Counted from the first letter of the stretch, positions 1 through 9,296 are shown. The stretch: 64,000 bases of DNA from Rhodanobacter sp. LX-99 (GCF_018599185.1 NZ_JAHFVL010000001.1:1178001-1242000); one strand, 5' to 3'. The notes: generated by a model from the letters alone, not told the origin. Numbers and translations: made by a program.

Positions 1-1
1 G

Positions 2-181
2 GCGAACAAGGACAAGTACGAGGCCAAGGTCTACATCCTGCCGAAGAAGCTCGACGAGGAAGTCGCGCGCCTGCACCTGGAGAAGATCGGCGTGAAGCTG
101 ACCACGCTCACCCCGACCCAGGCCGCCTACCTCGGCGTGCCGGTGGAAGGCCCGTACAAGCCGGATCACTACCGCTACTGA
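2..181 (+). CDS. ahcY: S-adenosylhomocysteine hydrolase, C-terminal end (partial)
   Basis: This is the last 59 codons of adenosylhomocysteinase; the start lies before the window. The enzyme splits S-adenosylhomocysteine into adenosine and homocysteine, feeding the methionine cycle. The visible tail carries the conserved C-terminal block ([20 protein letters not shown], then [20 protein letters not shown]) and ends in HYRY, as expected for the family; the KPDHYRY ending supplies the lysine and tyrosine that reach the NAD site of the neighbouring subunit. metF, another methionine-cycle gene, lies 11 kb downstream, beyond an accessory block that appears to separate a usually close pair. A strong hairpin follows the stop codon. 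Confidence 0.95.
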   Translation, partial: ANKDKYEAKVYILPKKLDEEVARLHLEKIGVKLTTLTPTQAAYLGVPVEGPYKPDHYRY

Positions 182-201
182 GCCGCTAGCGGATCATGCG
201 T

Positions 202-248
202 CGGCTGCAGCAGAACGGGCGCGCAAGGCGCCCGTTCTGCTGCAGCCG
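202..248 (+). terminator. Perfect 20-bp hairpin after ahcY
   Basis: Bases 202-221 and 229-248 are exact reverse complements around a 7-base loop. The position, 20 bases after the ahcY stop, fits a transcription terminator. There is no T-run after it, so it may instead be an mRNA 3' end stabiliser or need a helper factor. Confidence 0.6.
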
Positions 249-292
249 GTTCCACCACCGGGCAGCGTGCACCGTGCGGCCTGCGCTGCGCT

Positions 293-315
293 GGATCATA
301 CTTTCGTACCGATCC
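293..315. promoter_or_regulatory. Inverted repeat upstream of rpiR-type regulator
   Basis: GGATC at 293-297 and GATCC at 311-315 form an inverted repeat with a 13-base spacer, about 30 bases before the regulator's start codon. It could be an autoregulatory operator, but the arms are short and chance occurrence is possible. Confidence 0.25.
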
Positions 316-346
316 AACACGGTCGAACCCACGGGAGACGGCGTCG

Positions 347-1267
347 ATGTCGCCAAAGCCAAGCAGCGCCGACCGGCGATTGTTCAGCCAGCTTCGCAGT
401 GAAATGGAGCGGATGACCGCGTCCGAACGGGTGATCGCGAACTTCCTGCTCACCAACCGGCAGGCGGTGCCGTTCGAGACTGCCAACTCGCTAGCCGCCA
501 AGCTAGCCATCAGCGCCGCGACGGTGGGCCGGTTCTGCCGTCGCCTCGGCTACCGGAACTTCCGCGAGCTGAAGGCGGCTTTCAAGTTCGACGTGGCCGT
601 CGCGCCATGGCCGATCGGCGAAGGCCTGCGCTCGATGCTGCAGACCGGCGGCGGCGAGCCGGCACTGCAACGCGACCTGGACCTGACCATCGCCGGCATC
701 ATCGAGGTCTACCGCCGCGCGGAAACGCGCGAATGGCAGGATATCGTCGCGCGTCTGGCGCACTGCTCGACACTGCACATCGTGGGATTCCAGACCGAGC
801 GCGGGCTTGCGGCCCACTTCGCCAGTTTCCTGCAATACGTGCGCCCGCGGGTGCGGGTGGCCGATCTGGCTACCGGAAGCTTCTCGGAGGTGCTGCTCGA
901 CGGCACCGACAAGGATTGCGTCGTGATCGTGGAGACGCGCCGCTACTCGCGCCAGGCACAGCTGCTCGCCCGTCATTGCCGGCAACGCGGGCTGCCGCTG
1001 GTGATGATCACCGACAAGTATTGCCACTGGGCCAGCGAGTACACGCCGCACATCCTGGCATTGCCGACGGAAAGCGGGATTTTCTGGGGCACCACCGTTC
1101 CGATCCACGCAGCACTGGCGCTGCTGGTCAACGGCGTGGTTCTCGCGCTCGGCGACCGCGTGGAGCAACGCCTGGCCCACGTCTCCGACCTCTACCAGGA
1201 ATTCGTCGGCCACGTCGGGAAACCCGGGCGCGGGCAGCGCAAGAAGGGCGGCGACATCGAGCCTTGA
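347..1267 (+). CDS. RpiR/MurR-family transcriptional regulator
   Basis: This 306-aa protein is an RpiR-type regulator: an N-terminal helix-turn-helix (about residues 20-80, with AAKLAISAATVGRFCRRLGY as the recognition region) followed by a SIS sugar/ligand-binding domain (about 125-265). Family members sense phosphosugars, N-acetylated sugars or related metabolites and usually repress adjacent catabolic genes. It stands convergent to the permease gene and at the edge of the D-amino-acid/N-acyl-amino-acid cluster, so it is the likely local regulator, perhaps responding to an N-acetylated amino acid; that ligand is inferred only from context. No strong Shine-Dalgarno is seen beyond the GGGAGA about 10 bases upstream of the ATG. 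Confidence 0.9.
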   Translation: MSPKPSSADRRLFSQLRSEMERMTASERVIANFLLTNRQAVPFETANSLAAKLAISAATVGRFCRRLGYRNFRELKAAFKFDVAVAPWPIGEGLRSMLQTGGGEPALQRDLDLTIAGIIEVYRRAETREWQDIVARLAHCSTLHIVGFQTERGLAAHFASFLQYVRPRVRVADLATGSFSEVLLDGTDKDCVVIVETRRYSRQAQLLARHCRQRGLPLVMITDKYCHWASEYTPHILALPTESGIFWGTTVPIHAALALLVNGVVLALGDRVEQRLAHVSDLYQEFVGHVGKPGRGQRKKGGDIEP

Positions 1268-1330
1268 GCACGCGGCGCACCGTCGGGCCGAGGCCCGGCG
1301 CTTCCGCGAAACCGGGATCGCCGCTCCCGT

Positions 1331-2791
1331 TCAGCGCGACCGCACGTAGGCCACGTAGATGATCAGGCCGGCCGCGAAATAACCGCCGACGATCGCCAGC
1401 GGCAGCACGTCGCCGCGCGTTGCGCGCAGCACCATGTCGATCAGCAGCGGCAAGCCCATCAGCGCGGCGAAGGCGATGCCGAGTGCCGGAATGATGCCGA
1501 TCCACCAGCCACGCACGCGGATGCCGCCCAGCGGCACCCGGAACGAACGCGGGCGATCGGGCTCGACCACGCGCAGGCGCATGACCGCCGCGCAAACGAT
1601 CGCGAACGCGACCGCCGTGCCGAGGCTGATCAGGTCGCCGAGCAGGCTGATCGGCAGGCACGCCGCGAGCAGCGCCATGGCCACGCCGGTATAGATGGTG
1701 CCGACCTGCGGCGTGCGCGTCCTGCCGTCGATCCGGGCGAACACCGGCGGCAGCATGCGATCGCGCGCCATCGCGTAGAAGATACGGGTCTGTCCGTAGA
1801 TCGACGTCAGCAGCACCGAAAGCAGGCCGATCACCGCGGCGGACTTGACCGCAATGCCGAACATCGGCAACTGCATCGCGTCGACGGCGACCGCAATCGG
1901 GTCGGCGACGCCGAGCCGGGCGTAGGGCACGATGCCGGTCATCACCGCGGCGACGGCCATGTACAGCACCGTGCAGACCGCCAGCGTCATGAAGATGCCG
2001 ATCGGCAAGTCGCGCTGGGGGTTGCGCGCCTCGGCCGCGCTCGTGGACACGGTCTCGAAGCCGACGTAGGCGAAAAAGATCGCCGAGGCGCCGCGCAGCA
2101 CGCCGGGCCAGCCGAACTCGAAATCGCCCCGCGCCGGCGGCACGAACGGCGTGAGGTTGGCCGGGTCGACGAAGGCGATGCCGACCAGCACGAAGGCGAC
2201 CAGCGCAGCCATCTTGAGCAGCACGATGGCCGTGTTGAACGCGAACGACTGCGTCACCCCGCGCAACAGGACAGCCGTCACCACCAGGATCGCGCCGGCG
2301 GCGACGAGGTTGACGCCGCCGCCGAACTGCAGGCGATTGGTGCCGCCGTCGGAGCGGAAGTCGAGCATCGGCGTGGTGATCGACGCCGGCAGGTGCAGAC
2401 CGAACTGGTCGAGCAACGCCACCGCGTAGCCGGCGAAGCCGACCGCGACAGTCGCCGCGGCAATGCCGTACTCGAGCAGCAGCAGCCAGCCGGCGCACCA
2501 CGCGGTGAAGCGGCCAAACGTGAGCAACGCATACGAATAGCTCGAACCGGACAACGGCATCGTGCCGGCAAGCTCGGCATAGCAGAACGCGGTGAATCCG
2601 CAGGCGATCGCCGCCGCCACGAACGACAGCACCACCGCCGGCCCGGCATGGGTCGCCGCCGCGGTGCCGGTCATCACGAAGATGCCGGCGCCGATGACGC
2701 AGCCGACACCGATCATCGTCAACTGGAGCGGGCCGAGCGTGCGCGCCAGCCCCGATTCGTCGTCATCCACCGATTGCAATTTTTCTTTCAT
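1331..2791 (-). CDS. APC-family amino acid permease
   Basis: This 486-aa polytopic membrane protein has the APC-superfamily signature near its N-terminus (GVGCVIGAGIFVMTGTAAA, about residues 26-45), the FVAAAIACGFTAFCYAELAG segment, and about 12-13 hydrophobic helices, close in pattern to cationic-amino-acid/YfnA-type transporters. It should import an amino acid by proton symport across the inner membrane. An in-frame extension reaches 2887, but the ATG at 2791 gives the normal family N-terminus (MKEKLQSVDDDESGLARTLG) and is preferred, although no good Shine-Dalgarno precedes it. It is divergent from the racemase gene across a short AT-rich gap, so the two probably share regulation. Confidence 0.9.
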   Translation of the reverse strand: MKEKLQSVDDDESGLARTLGPLQLTMIGVGCVIGAGIFVMTGTAAATHAGPAVVLSFVAAAIACGFTAFCYAELAGTMPLSGSSYSYALLTFGRFTAWCAGWLLLLEYGIAAATVAVGFAGYAVALLDQFGLHLPASITTPMLDFRSDGGTNRLQFGGGVNLVAAGAILVVTAVLLRGVTQSFAFNTAIVLLKMAALVAFVLVGIAFVDPANLTPFVPPARGDFEFGWPGVLRGASAIFFAYVGFETVSTSAAEARNPQRDLPIGIFMTLAVCTVLYMAVAAVMTGIVPYARLGVADPIAVAVDAMQLPMFGIAVKSAAVIGLLSVLLTSIYGQTRIFYAMARDRMLPPVFARIDGRTRTPQVGTIYTGVAMALLAACLPISLLGDLISLGTAVAFAIVCAAVMRLRVVEPDRPRSFRVPLGGIRVRGWWIGIIPALGIAFAALMGLPLLIDMVLRATRGDVLPLAIVGGYFAAGLIIYVAYVRSR

Positions 2792-2841
2792 GAGAGTTAC
2801 TATGATATAAATTATGCATCCACGTCCAGAGGCCGGCTTGC
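2792..2841. promoter_or_regulatory. AT-rich divergent promoter region (permease / racemase)
   Basis: The 50 bases between the divergent permease and racemase genes are strikingly AT-rich for this genome, with overlapping -10-like hexamers on both strands (TATGAT on the plus strand near 2801; TATCAT and CATAAT on the minus strand). No clear -35 boxes are seen. This is the most likely place for the cluster regulator to act. Confidence 0.45.
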
Positions 2842-3831
2842 ATGCAGACCGAGGTTCGCCACGAACGCTGGGAGCTCGCCGCGCCATTCGTCATCGCGCA
2901 CGAGACCTACCTGCATGCCGACGTCATCGTGGCAACGCTGTCGTGCGATGGCGCCGTCGGCCGCGGCGAATGCACGCCCACCGCGTTCTACGGCGAGAGC
3001 GTGGGCGGCGTGATGGAGACCGTGCGAGAACTGCTCGCCCGCCTCGCCCGCGGCGAGTCATGGGACCGCATCCACGATCGCGTGCCAGCCGGCGCCGCGC
3101 GCAACGCGGTCGACTGTGCGTTCTGGGATCTGCGCGCGAAACTGGCGAAGCGGCGTGTCTGGGAACTGGCCGGCGTCCCCGCCCCGGGCCAGGTGCGCAC
3201 CGCGCAGACCATCAGCGTGGGCGAAGCGGCGCAGCAGGCGGACAAGGCGCGCGCGATCGTCGCCACCGACGGCGATGGCGCCCTGATCAAGCTGAAACTC
3301 GATGCACACGACATCGTCGCCCGCGTCGCGGCCGTGCGCGACGCCGCTCCGGCCGCGACCCTGATCATCGACGCGAATGAATCCTGGGACCCGGTGCTGC
3401 TCGACGGCGTCATGCCTGCGCTGCAGGCCGCGCATGTCGCGATGGTCGAGCAGCCGCTGCCCGTGGGCAAGGACGACGCGCTGGCACGGATCGAACGCCG
3501 CGTGCCGGTCTGCGCCGACGAATCGGCCCACGTCAGCGCCGACCTCGACGCGCTGCGCGGCCGCTACGACCTGGTCAACGTGAAGCTGGACAAGACCGGT
3601 GGCCTGACCGAGGCGCTGCGCATGACTGCCCGCGCGCGCCAGCTCGGTTTCGGGTTGATGGTGGGCTGCATGGAAGGGACGTCGCTCGGCATGGCGCCAG
3701 CGACGCTCGTCGCCGGCGCTGCACGCTTTGTCGACCTCGATGGCCCGCTCCTCATCGGTCGTGACCGCGACCCGGGCCTGCACTACCAGCGCGGCCTCGT
3801 CTCGCCACCCAGCGCGGCGCTGTGGGGTTGA
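2842..3831 (+). CDS. dgcA: Dipeptide epimerase / N-acetyl-D-glutamate racemase (DgcA-like)
   Basis: This 329-aa enolase-superfamily protein has the muconate-lactonizing layout: a capping domain (1-115) and a TIM barrel. The catalytic set is complete: KLK with K150/K152, metal ligands D177, E203 and D226 (DANES, VEQPLP, ADES), and the second base K248 in VNVKLDKTGG. Paired lysines on opposite faces are typical of racemases such as L-Ala-D/L-Glu epimerase. Because a DUF1611 (DgcN) gene lies in the same operon, the better match is DgcA, which converts N-acetyl-D-glutamate to N-acetyl-L-glutamate in the described D-Glu catabolic route. A muropeptide-dipeptide epimerase role remains possible. The next gene starts 29 bases after the stop. 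Confidence 0.85.
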   Translation: MQTEVRHERWELAAPFVIAHETYLHADVIVATLSCDGAVGRGECTPTAFYGESVGGVMETVRELLARLARGESWDRIHDRVPAGAARNAVDCAFWDLRAKLAKRRVWELAGVPAPGQVRTAQTISVGEAAQQADKARAIVATDGDGALIKLKLDAHDIVARVAAVRDAAPAATLIIDANESWDPVLLDGVMPALQAAHVAMVEQPLPVGKDDALARIERRVPVCADESAHVSADLDALRGRYDLVNVKLDKTGGLTEALRMTARARQLGFGLMVGCMEGTSLGMAPATLVAGAARFVDLDGPLLIGRDRDPGLHYQRGLVSPPSAALWG

Positions 3832-3860
3832 GCCGCATGTTTTCCCGGAGAACCGATTCC

Positions 3861-5375
3861 ATGACGAACCGAACACTGATCTCGCTGCTGCTGATCGCAC
3901 CGCTGGTCGTGTTGCCAGCCGGCCATGCAGCAGCGGCCGACTTCATCGTGCGCCATGCCGTCGTCGTCGACGGCACCGGCGCCGCGGCCCGGCAGGTCGA
4001 CGTGCGCGTCGCCGACGGCCGCATCGCCGCCATCGGCGAACTCGCACCGCAACGCGGCGAACCGGTGGTCGACGCCCGCGGGCTGGTGCTCGCGCCGGGG
4101 TTCATCGACACCCACAGCCACCACGACCGCGGCCTCGACAGCCAGCTCGACGCGCTGCCGGTGACCAGCCAGGGCGTCACCACGATCGTCATCGGCCAGG
4201 ACGGCTTCTCGCAGGAGCCGATCGCCGATCTGTTCCGCCGCTACGACGCCACGCCGGCGGCGATCAACATCGCCTCGTACGCGGGCCACAACTCGCTGCG
4301 CGAGAAGGTGATGGGTGTCGACGCCAGCCACGCGGCGACGCCAGCGCAGGTGCAGGCGATGCGCCAGCTGCTCGCCGCCGACATGAAGGCCGGCGCGCTC
4401 GGCCTGTCGACCGGCCTTGAATACGACTCGGGCCTCTACTCCACGCGCGCCGAGGTGCTCGCGCTCGCCGACGCGGCCGCACCCTACGGTGGCCGCTACA
4501 TCAGCCACATGCGCAGCGAGGACCGCAAGGTCTGGGATGCGCTCGACGAACTGCTGGCGATCGGCCGCGAGGCGAAGATCCCGGTGCAGGTCAGCCACGC
4601 CAAGCTGGCGATGACCGACTGGTGGGGCCAGGCCGACCGCTTCCTGGGCATGCTCGACAAGGCGCGCGCCGAAGGCGTCGACGCGACGCTCGACGTCTAT
4701 CCCTACGACAGCTGGCACAGCGAGTTGATCGTGCTGTGGCCCGAGCGCGACTTCGGCAACCGCGCGACCGCCGAATTCGTGCTCAAGCACCTCTCCCCGG
4801 CCGATGGCCTGCGCCTGTCGCAGTTCAAGCCCGAACCGGACCTGGTCGGCAAGAGCGTGGCCGATATCGCGCGCCTGCGCGGCACCGACGACGCGGATAC
4901 GGTGATGGCCCTGATCCGCGAATCGGAAGCGGCCCACAGCACCGCGCAGGTCATCAGCCGCAGCATGGACGAGCGCGACATCGCGAAGTTCATCGCCTGG
5001 CCGCAGGCGAACATCTGTTCCGACGGCAGCCTCGACGGCCTGCACCCGCGCGGCTACGGCACGTTCCCGCGCGTGCTGCGCATGTACGTGCGCGAGAAGA
5101 AGACGCTGACGCTCGAGCAGGCCGTGCACAAGATGACCGGGCTGGCGGCGCAACACATGGGCTTGCGCGACCGCGGCCATATCCGCGTCGGCGCGGCGGC
5201 CGACCTCGTCCTGTTCGATCCGCGCACGGTGGCCGACCGCGCCACCTACGAGAAGCCGCACGAGCTGTCGGTCGGCATCGCGCGCGTATGGGTCAACGGC
5301 ATCGTGGTCCTCGTCGACGGCAAGGCGACCGGCGCCCATCCGGGCCAGGTGCTGCGCCGCCAGGAGGCAGGTTGA
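3861..5375 (+). CDS. Exported N-acyl-D-amino-acid deacylase (D-aminoacylase family)
   Basis: This 504-aa amidohydrolase begins with a signal peptide (about residues 1-26, ending GHAAAA), so it should act in the periplasm. The ATG at 3861 is chosen because GGAG lies 10 bases upstream and it gives a clean signal peptide; an in-frame ATG at 3837 is less likely. Metal ligands typical of D-aminoacylases are seen: H85 and H87 in FIDTHSHHD, H216 in ISHMRSE, H246 in VSHAKL, and the late SDG motif. The position usually held by a zinc-binding cysteine (GNCG in classical D-aminoacylases) reads GQDG here (D114). It probably removes acyl groups from N-acyl-D-amino acids (Asp/Glu or neutral, not decidable). 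It is in an operon with dgcA and dgcN. Confidence 0.85.
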   Translation: MTNRTLISLLLIAPLVVLPAGHAAAADFIVRHAVVVDGTGAAARQVDVRVADGRIAAIGELAPQRGEPVVDARGLVLAPGFIDTHSHHDRGLDSQLDALPVTSQGVTTIVIGQDGFSQEPIADLFRRYDATPAAINIASYAGHNSLREKVMGVDASHAATPAQVQAMRQLLAADMKAGALGLSTGLEYDSGLYSTRAEVLALADAAAPYGGRYISHMRSEDRKVWDALDELLAIGREAKIPVQVSHAKLAMTDWWGQADRFLGMLDKARAEGVDATLDVYPYDSWHSELIVLWPERDFGNRATAEFVLKHLSPADGLRLSQFKPEPDLVGKSVADIARLRGTDDADTVMALIRESEAAHSTAQVISRSMDERDIAKFIAWPQANICSDGSLDGLHPRGYGTFPRVLRMYVREKKTLTLEQAVHKMTGLAAQHMGLRDRGHIRVGAAADLVLFDPRTVADRATYEKPHELSVGIARVWVNGIVVLVDGKATGAHPGQVLRRQEAG

Positions 5376-5376
5376 C

Positions 5377-6429
5377 ATGCAGATCGCCGCCCCCTACCTG
5401 CTTTTCCTCGGCAACACCCCGCATCGCCTCGACGCCAAGACGGCCAGCGGCATTCTCGACTGGCGCCCGGAACTGTGCGCCGGGCAATGCCGGCTCGATG
5501 CCGACACGGTCGACCTCGGCCTGCCTGACATGACGCCGGCCGCCGCCGCCGCCGCCGGCGTACGCACGCTGGTGATCGGCGTGGCCACCTTCGGCGGTGC
5601 GCTCGACGAGACGTGGATCGACACCCTGCTGGCCGCGATCCACGCCGGCCTCGACATCGCCAGCGGCATGCATGCACGCCTCGGCGAGAATCCGCGGATC
5701 GCCGAGGCCGCGCGCCTGGCCGGCGTGCGGCTGTTCGACGTGCGCCACGCCGACGCGCATTTCGACGTCGGCTCCGGCCGCAAGCGCAGCGGCCGCCGGA
5801 TGCTGATGGTCGGCGTCGATTGCGCGGTCGGCAAGAAGTACGCCGCGCTGGCCATCCACCGCGCCTTGGCGCGCCGCGGCATGGCCGCCGATTTTCGCGC
5901 GACCGGGCAAACCGGCATCCTCATCGCCGGCGCCGGCGTCGCGATCGACGCGGTCGTCGCCGATTTCGCCGCCGGCGCGGCCGAAGCGCTGTCGCCCGAC
6001 AACGAGCCCGGGCACTGGGACGTGATCGAAGGCCAGGGCTCGCTGTTCCACCCGGCCTATGCCGGCGTCAGCCTCGCCCTGCTGCACGGCTCGCAGCCGG
6101 ACGCGCTGGTGCTGTGCCACGACCCGCGGCGCACCCACATCGACGGCTATCCGGACTATCCGCTGCCGACGCTCGCCGCCTGCATCGCCGCCAACGAACA
6201 GGCCGCGCGCCTGACCAACCCCGCCGCACGCTGCATCGCCGTCGCGCTCAACACGCACGGCATGAGCGAAAGCCAGCGCGCGGACGCGTTCGCCCGCGCG
6301 CACGGGGAAACCGGGCTCGTCGTCTTCGACCCGATCGCGACCGGTGCCGACGCGGTCGTCGACACGCTGCTCGCGGAAGCGCGCGAATTTCCGCAAGCCA
6401 GTCCACGCACCCCGGGGGATCACCCATGA
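5377..6429 (+). CDS. dgcN: DUF1611 protein, D-glutamate N-acetyltransferase (DgcN-like)
   Basis: This 350-aa protein has the DUF1611 plan: an N-terminal Rossmann-like part and a C-terminal P-loop domain with GVDCAVGKK (about 146-154), followed by ATGQTGILIAGAGVAID. DUF1611 proteins were later shown to be DgcN, which acetylates D-glutamate so that DgcA can racemize it; the two genes together define that pathway. The start lies one base after the stop of the deacylase gene (TGACATG), so translation is probably coupled. No signal peptide is present, so this step is cytoplasmic. The identification rests on the family motif and on the dgcA neighbour; the acetyl donor specificity cannot be read from sequence. 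Confidence 0.85.
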   Translation: MQIAAPYLLFLGNTPHRLDAKTASGILDWRPELCAGQCRLDADTVDLGLPDMTPAAAAAAGVRTLVIGVATFGGALDETWIDTLLAAIHAGLDIASGMHARLGENPRIAEAARLAGVRLFDVRHADAHFDVGSGRKRSGRRMLMVGVDCAVGKKYAALAIHRALARRGMAADFRATGQTGILIAGAGVAIDAVVADFAAGAAEALSPDNEPGHWDVIEGQGSLFHPAYAGVSLALLHGSQPDALVLCHDPRRTHIDGYPDYPLPTLAACIAANEQAARLTNPAARCIAVALNTHGMSESQRADAFARAHGETGLVVFDPIATGADAVVDTLLAEAREFPQASPRTPGDHP

Positions 6430-6611
6430 AACGCAAGACTGTGGCCATGACCACCGTGCCGGCCTGTTCCCACGGCGACGCGCCTGCCGGGCTCACGGGT
6501 CATTTCATCGGGTTGAGCTGTTGCACGGCGGCGAAGGCAGCATGGATTCGGCGCGGTCGGATGGACGTCCAAATCATGATAAGCGGCCAGCGTATCCCCG
6601 GATGTCGTTGA
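6426..6611 (+). CDS. Possible 61-aa ORF overlapping dgcN end
   Basis: An ATG overlaps the dgcN stop (ATGA) and opens a 61-codon frame (begins MKRKTVAMTTVPAC) that ends at 6611. It resembles nothing I recognise and has four cysteines. The overlap would allow coupled translation, but the composition is undistinguished and it may be a chance frame or a remnant of a gene lost from the operon. It covers much of the roughly 300-base gap before the receptor gene. Confidence 0.25.
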   Translation: MKRKTVAMTTVPACSHGDAPAGLTGHFIGLSCCTAAKAAWIRRGRMDVQIMISGQRIPGCR

Positions 6612-6728
6612 GATAGCGACAGCGTGTAAACGCAGCGTTGAAATCGGCTGGTTTCCGCTACGTGCTCCACGTGAAGAGGCTCGGCAGGTTTGGTTGCTCC
6701 GTTACGGTCTGTGGGGAGGTAGCAGGTC

Positions 6729-9269
6729 ATGTCCAAAGGTCATTTCAAGTGTGGTGGCAAGGCGCAACGGGTGATTCTGTCGCGCTTGCCGCTCGCGGCG
6801 GCGATCAGTTTTGCGGTGACCGCACCAGCGCTCGCTCAGGATGCTGCCGAGCAACCCGCATCGGCCGCGACGACCGCCGCGACGGCGCAAAAGGTCAAGA
6901 CCCTGGGTGCGGTCACGGTGACCGCGCAGCGGCGCACCGAGGATCTGCAGAAGGTGCCGATCAGCATCAACGTGCTGGCACAGGATCAACTTGAGGCCCT
7001 GCACGTGCAGAACTTCAAGGACTATGTGAAGTATCTGCCCAGCGTGTCCTTCCAGGACAACGGTGGCGGCAATGGCGCGCAAGGCTTTGCCATCATCTAC
7101 ATGCGCGGTGTCAGCAGCGGCAGCGGCGGGGACTATACCGGGTCGCGGCCGAGCGTCGGCGTGTACCTCGACAACCAGCCGGTCACCACGATCCAGGGGC
7201 CGGTCGACATCCACATGTACGACATCGCCCGCATCGAGGTGCTGGCAGGACCCCAGGGCACGTTGTATGGCGCCAGCGCCGAAGCGGGCGCGTTGCGCAT
7301 CATCACCAACAAGCCCGACCCCGGCGCTTTCGCGGCAAACTACGCGCTCGGCGTCAACAAGGTTGCACACGGTGGCATCGGCTCCACCGCCGAGGGCATG
7401 GTCAATATCCCGCTCAGCAAGAGTGCCGCGATTCGCCTCGTGGGTTGGCGCGAACACGACGCGGGCTACATCGACAACAAGCCCGGCACGCGTACCTACC
7501 CGTCCTCCGGCATTACCATCAGCAACGCCGACGACTGCACCCCCGGCGTGCTGCTGCAATGCCACGGGCACGCCCGCAAGCATTACAACGACGCCGACAC
7601 CCAAGGCGCACGCGCCGCGCTGAAAGTGGACCTGGACGACAACTGGTCGATCAGCCCGACCCTGATGGGGCAACAGACGATCTCCCATGGTTCATCTTCC
7701 AGCGATCCGAGCGTGGGCGATCTCGCCGTCACGCACTTCTTTCCCGAGCGCAACAACGATCGGTGGTGGCAGGGCGCGCTGACCGTGCAAGGCAAGCTCG
7801 GCAATTTCGATCTGACTTATGCCTATGCGCATCTCAAGCGCAACCAGGAGCAGGAGTCCGACTACACGGACTACTCGTTCTGGTACGACACGCTGAACGG
7901 CTCCGGTGTCTATTTTTATGATAACGGCGGGAGCCTGATCGATCCGTCGCAGCATCCATTCTTCCGCGACCACTACACCGACAACAGCCACGAACTGCGC
8001 CTTGTCTCACCCAGCGACGATCGCCTGCGTCTGGTCGCCGGCGCGTTCTGGCAGAAGCTGAAACACGACATCCAGTACCAGTACAAGATCAGCGGCCTGG
8101 CCGATTCGCTGACGGTTACCGGCTGGCCGGACACCCTCTATCTGAGCCGGCAGATCCGCTACGACCGTGACCGGTCGGTGTACGGCGAACTGTCCTGGGA
8201 CTTCATCCCCGACGTCCTCACCGGCACGATCGGTGAGCGCTATTACCGCGACAGCGGCAGCTTTTACGGCTTTTTCGGTTTCAGCGAGGGCTATTTCCCC
8301 GGTTCCAGTTACGGCGAGGCCGGCTGCATCTCGCCCGAGCCATTCGAGGGCGCGCCCTGTCTGGACTTCAACAAGCGGGTGAAGCAAAGCGGGTCGCTCA
8401 ACAAGGTCAACCTGACCTGGCATGTCACGCCCCAAGCCATGGTCTATTTCACCCGGTCCGAGGGCTATCGCCCGGGCGGCATCAATCGCAACGCGTCGCT
8501 GCCGCCCTATCAGGCGGATTTCCTGACCAACGTCGAACTCGGCTGGAAAACCTCATGGCTCGACCATCGGCTGACCTTCAACGGGGCCGTGTTTCGCGAG
8601 ACCTGGAACAATTTCCAGTTCGACATCACGGGTCCGAACGGCATTTCCGAAATCCTCAATGCCAATTCGGCCCGCATCAACGGACTGGAGTCGCAGCTGA
8701 ACTGGCAGGCGACCTACAACCTGCAGCTGAGCGCCGGCATCGCGTTGTATGACGCCAAGTTGACCGCCAACTACTGCGGCTTCACCGACAACAACAACCG
8801 CCCCGTCACCGACTGTCCGGCCGGCTCGATCAATACACAAACCGGCGACACGGTGGACGGACCGCTGGCACCCACGGGCACCCGCCTGCCCATCACGCCA
8901 CGGTTCAAGGGCAACCTCATCGCGCGTTACACCTTTGATGTCGGCAACAGGAGTGGCTTCGTCCAGGGCGCATTGACGCATGTGGGGAACCGCACGACGA
9001 GCCTGCTCCTGCTCGAACGCAGCCTCTACGGCGGCCTGCCCGCCTACAATTCGGTCGACCTCTCCGCCGGCCTCCAGGGGGGCAACTGGTCGGCGAGTGT
9101 CTACATCAACAATGCGTTCGACAAGCGCGCCGCGCTGTACAAGTTCTCCGAGTGTGCGGTAACGGTTTGTGGTGCGCACGGCGTGGTGCCGGAATACCCG
9201 AACGGGCAGGTGTACACGGGTTTCAGCCAGCCGCGCACGTTCGGCATCAGCTTCACGCAGGATTTCTAG
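6729..9269 (+). CDS. TonB-dependent outer-membrane receptor
   Basis: This 846-aa protein is a TonB-dependent transporter: a signal peptide ending near APALAQ (residues 1-36), a TonB-box-like stretch (GAVTVTAQRR), a plug domain (about 60-180, with LSVQNF-like LHVQNFKDYVKYLPSVSF and the VLAGPQGTLYGASAEAGALR motif), and a long beta-barrel that ends in a terminal phenylalanine (GISFTQDF), the usual outer-membrane insertion signal. A GGGAGG sits about 10 bases before the ATG. It resembles the large receptor class expanded in Xanthomonadales and sphingomonads. Placed between two exported N-acyl-amino-acid hydrolases, it probably imports the acylated substrate or its bound form; the real ligand is unknown. 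Confidence 0.93.
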   Translation: MSKGHFKCGGKAQRVILSRLPLAAAISFAVTAPALAQDAAEQPASAATTAATAQKVKTLGAVTVTAQRRTEDLQKVPISINVLAQDQLEALHVQNFKDYVKYLPSVSFQDNGGGNGAQGFAIIYMRGVSSGSGGDYTGSRPSVGVYLDNQPVTTIQGPVDIHMYDIARIEVLAGPQGTLYGASAEAGALRIITNKPDPGAFAANYALGVNKVAHGGIGSTAEGMVNIPLSKSAAIRLVGWREHDAGYIDNKPGTRTYPSSGITISNADDCTPGVLLQCHGHARKHYNDADTQGARAALKVDLDDNWSISPTLMGQQTISHGSSSSDPSVGDLAVTHFFPERNNDRWWQGALTVQGKLGNFDLTYAYAHLKRNQEQESDYTDYSFWYDTLNGSGVYFYDNGGSLIDPSQHPFFRDHYTDNSHELRLVSPSDDRLRLVAGAFWQKLKHDIQYQYKISGLADSLTVTGWPDTLYLSRQIRYDRDRSVYGELSWDFIPDVLTGTIGERYYRDSGSFYGFFGFSEGYFPGSSYGEAGCISPEPFEGAPCLDFNKRVKQSGSLNKVNLTWHVTPQAMVYFTRSEGYRPGGINRNASLPPYQADFLTNVELGWKTSWLDHRLTFNGAVFRETWNNFQFDITGPNGISEILNANSARINGLESQLNWQATYNLQLSAGIALYDAKLTANYCGFTDNNNRPVTDCPAGSINTQTGDTVDGPLAPTGTRLPITPRFKGNLIARYTFDVGNRSGFVQGALTHVGNRTTSLLLLERSLYGGLPAYNSVDLSAGLQGGNWSASVYINNAFDKRAALYKFSECAVTVCGAHGVVPEYPNGQVYTGFSQPRTFGISFTQDF

Positions 9270-9296
9270 TCGAGCGGTCGATTGCCGCACCGGATG

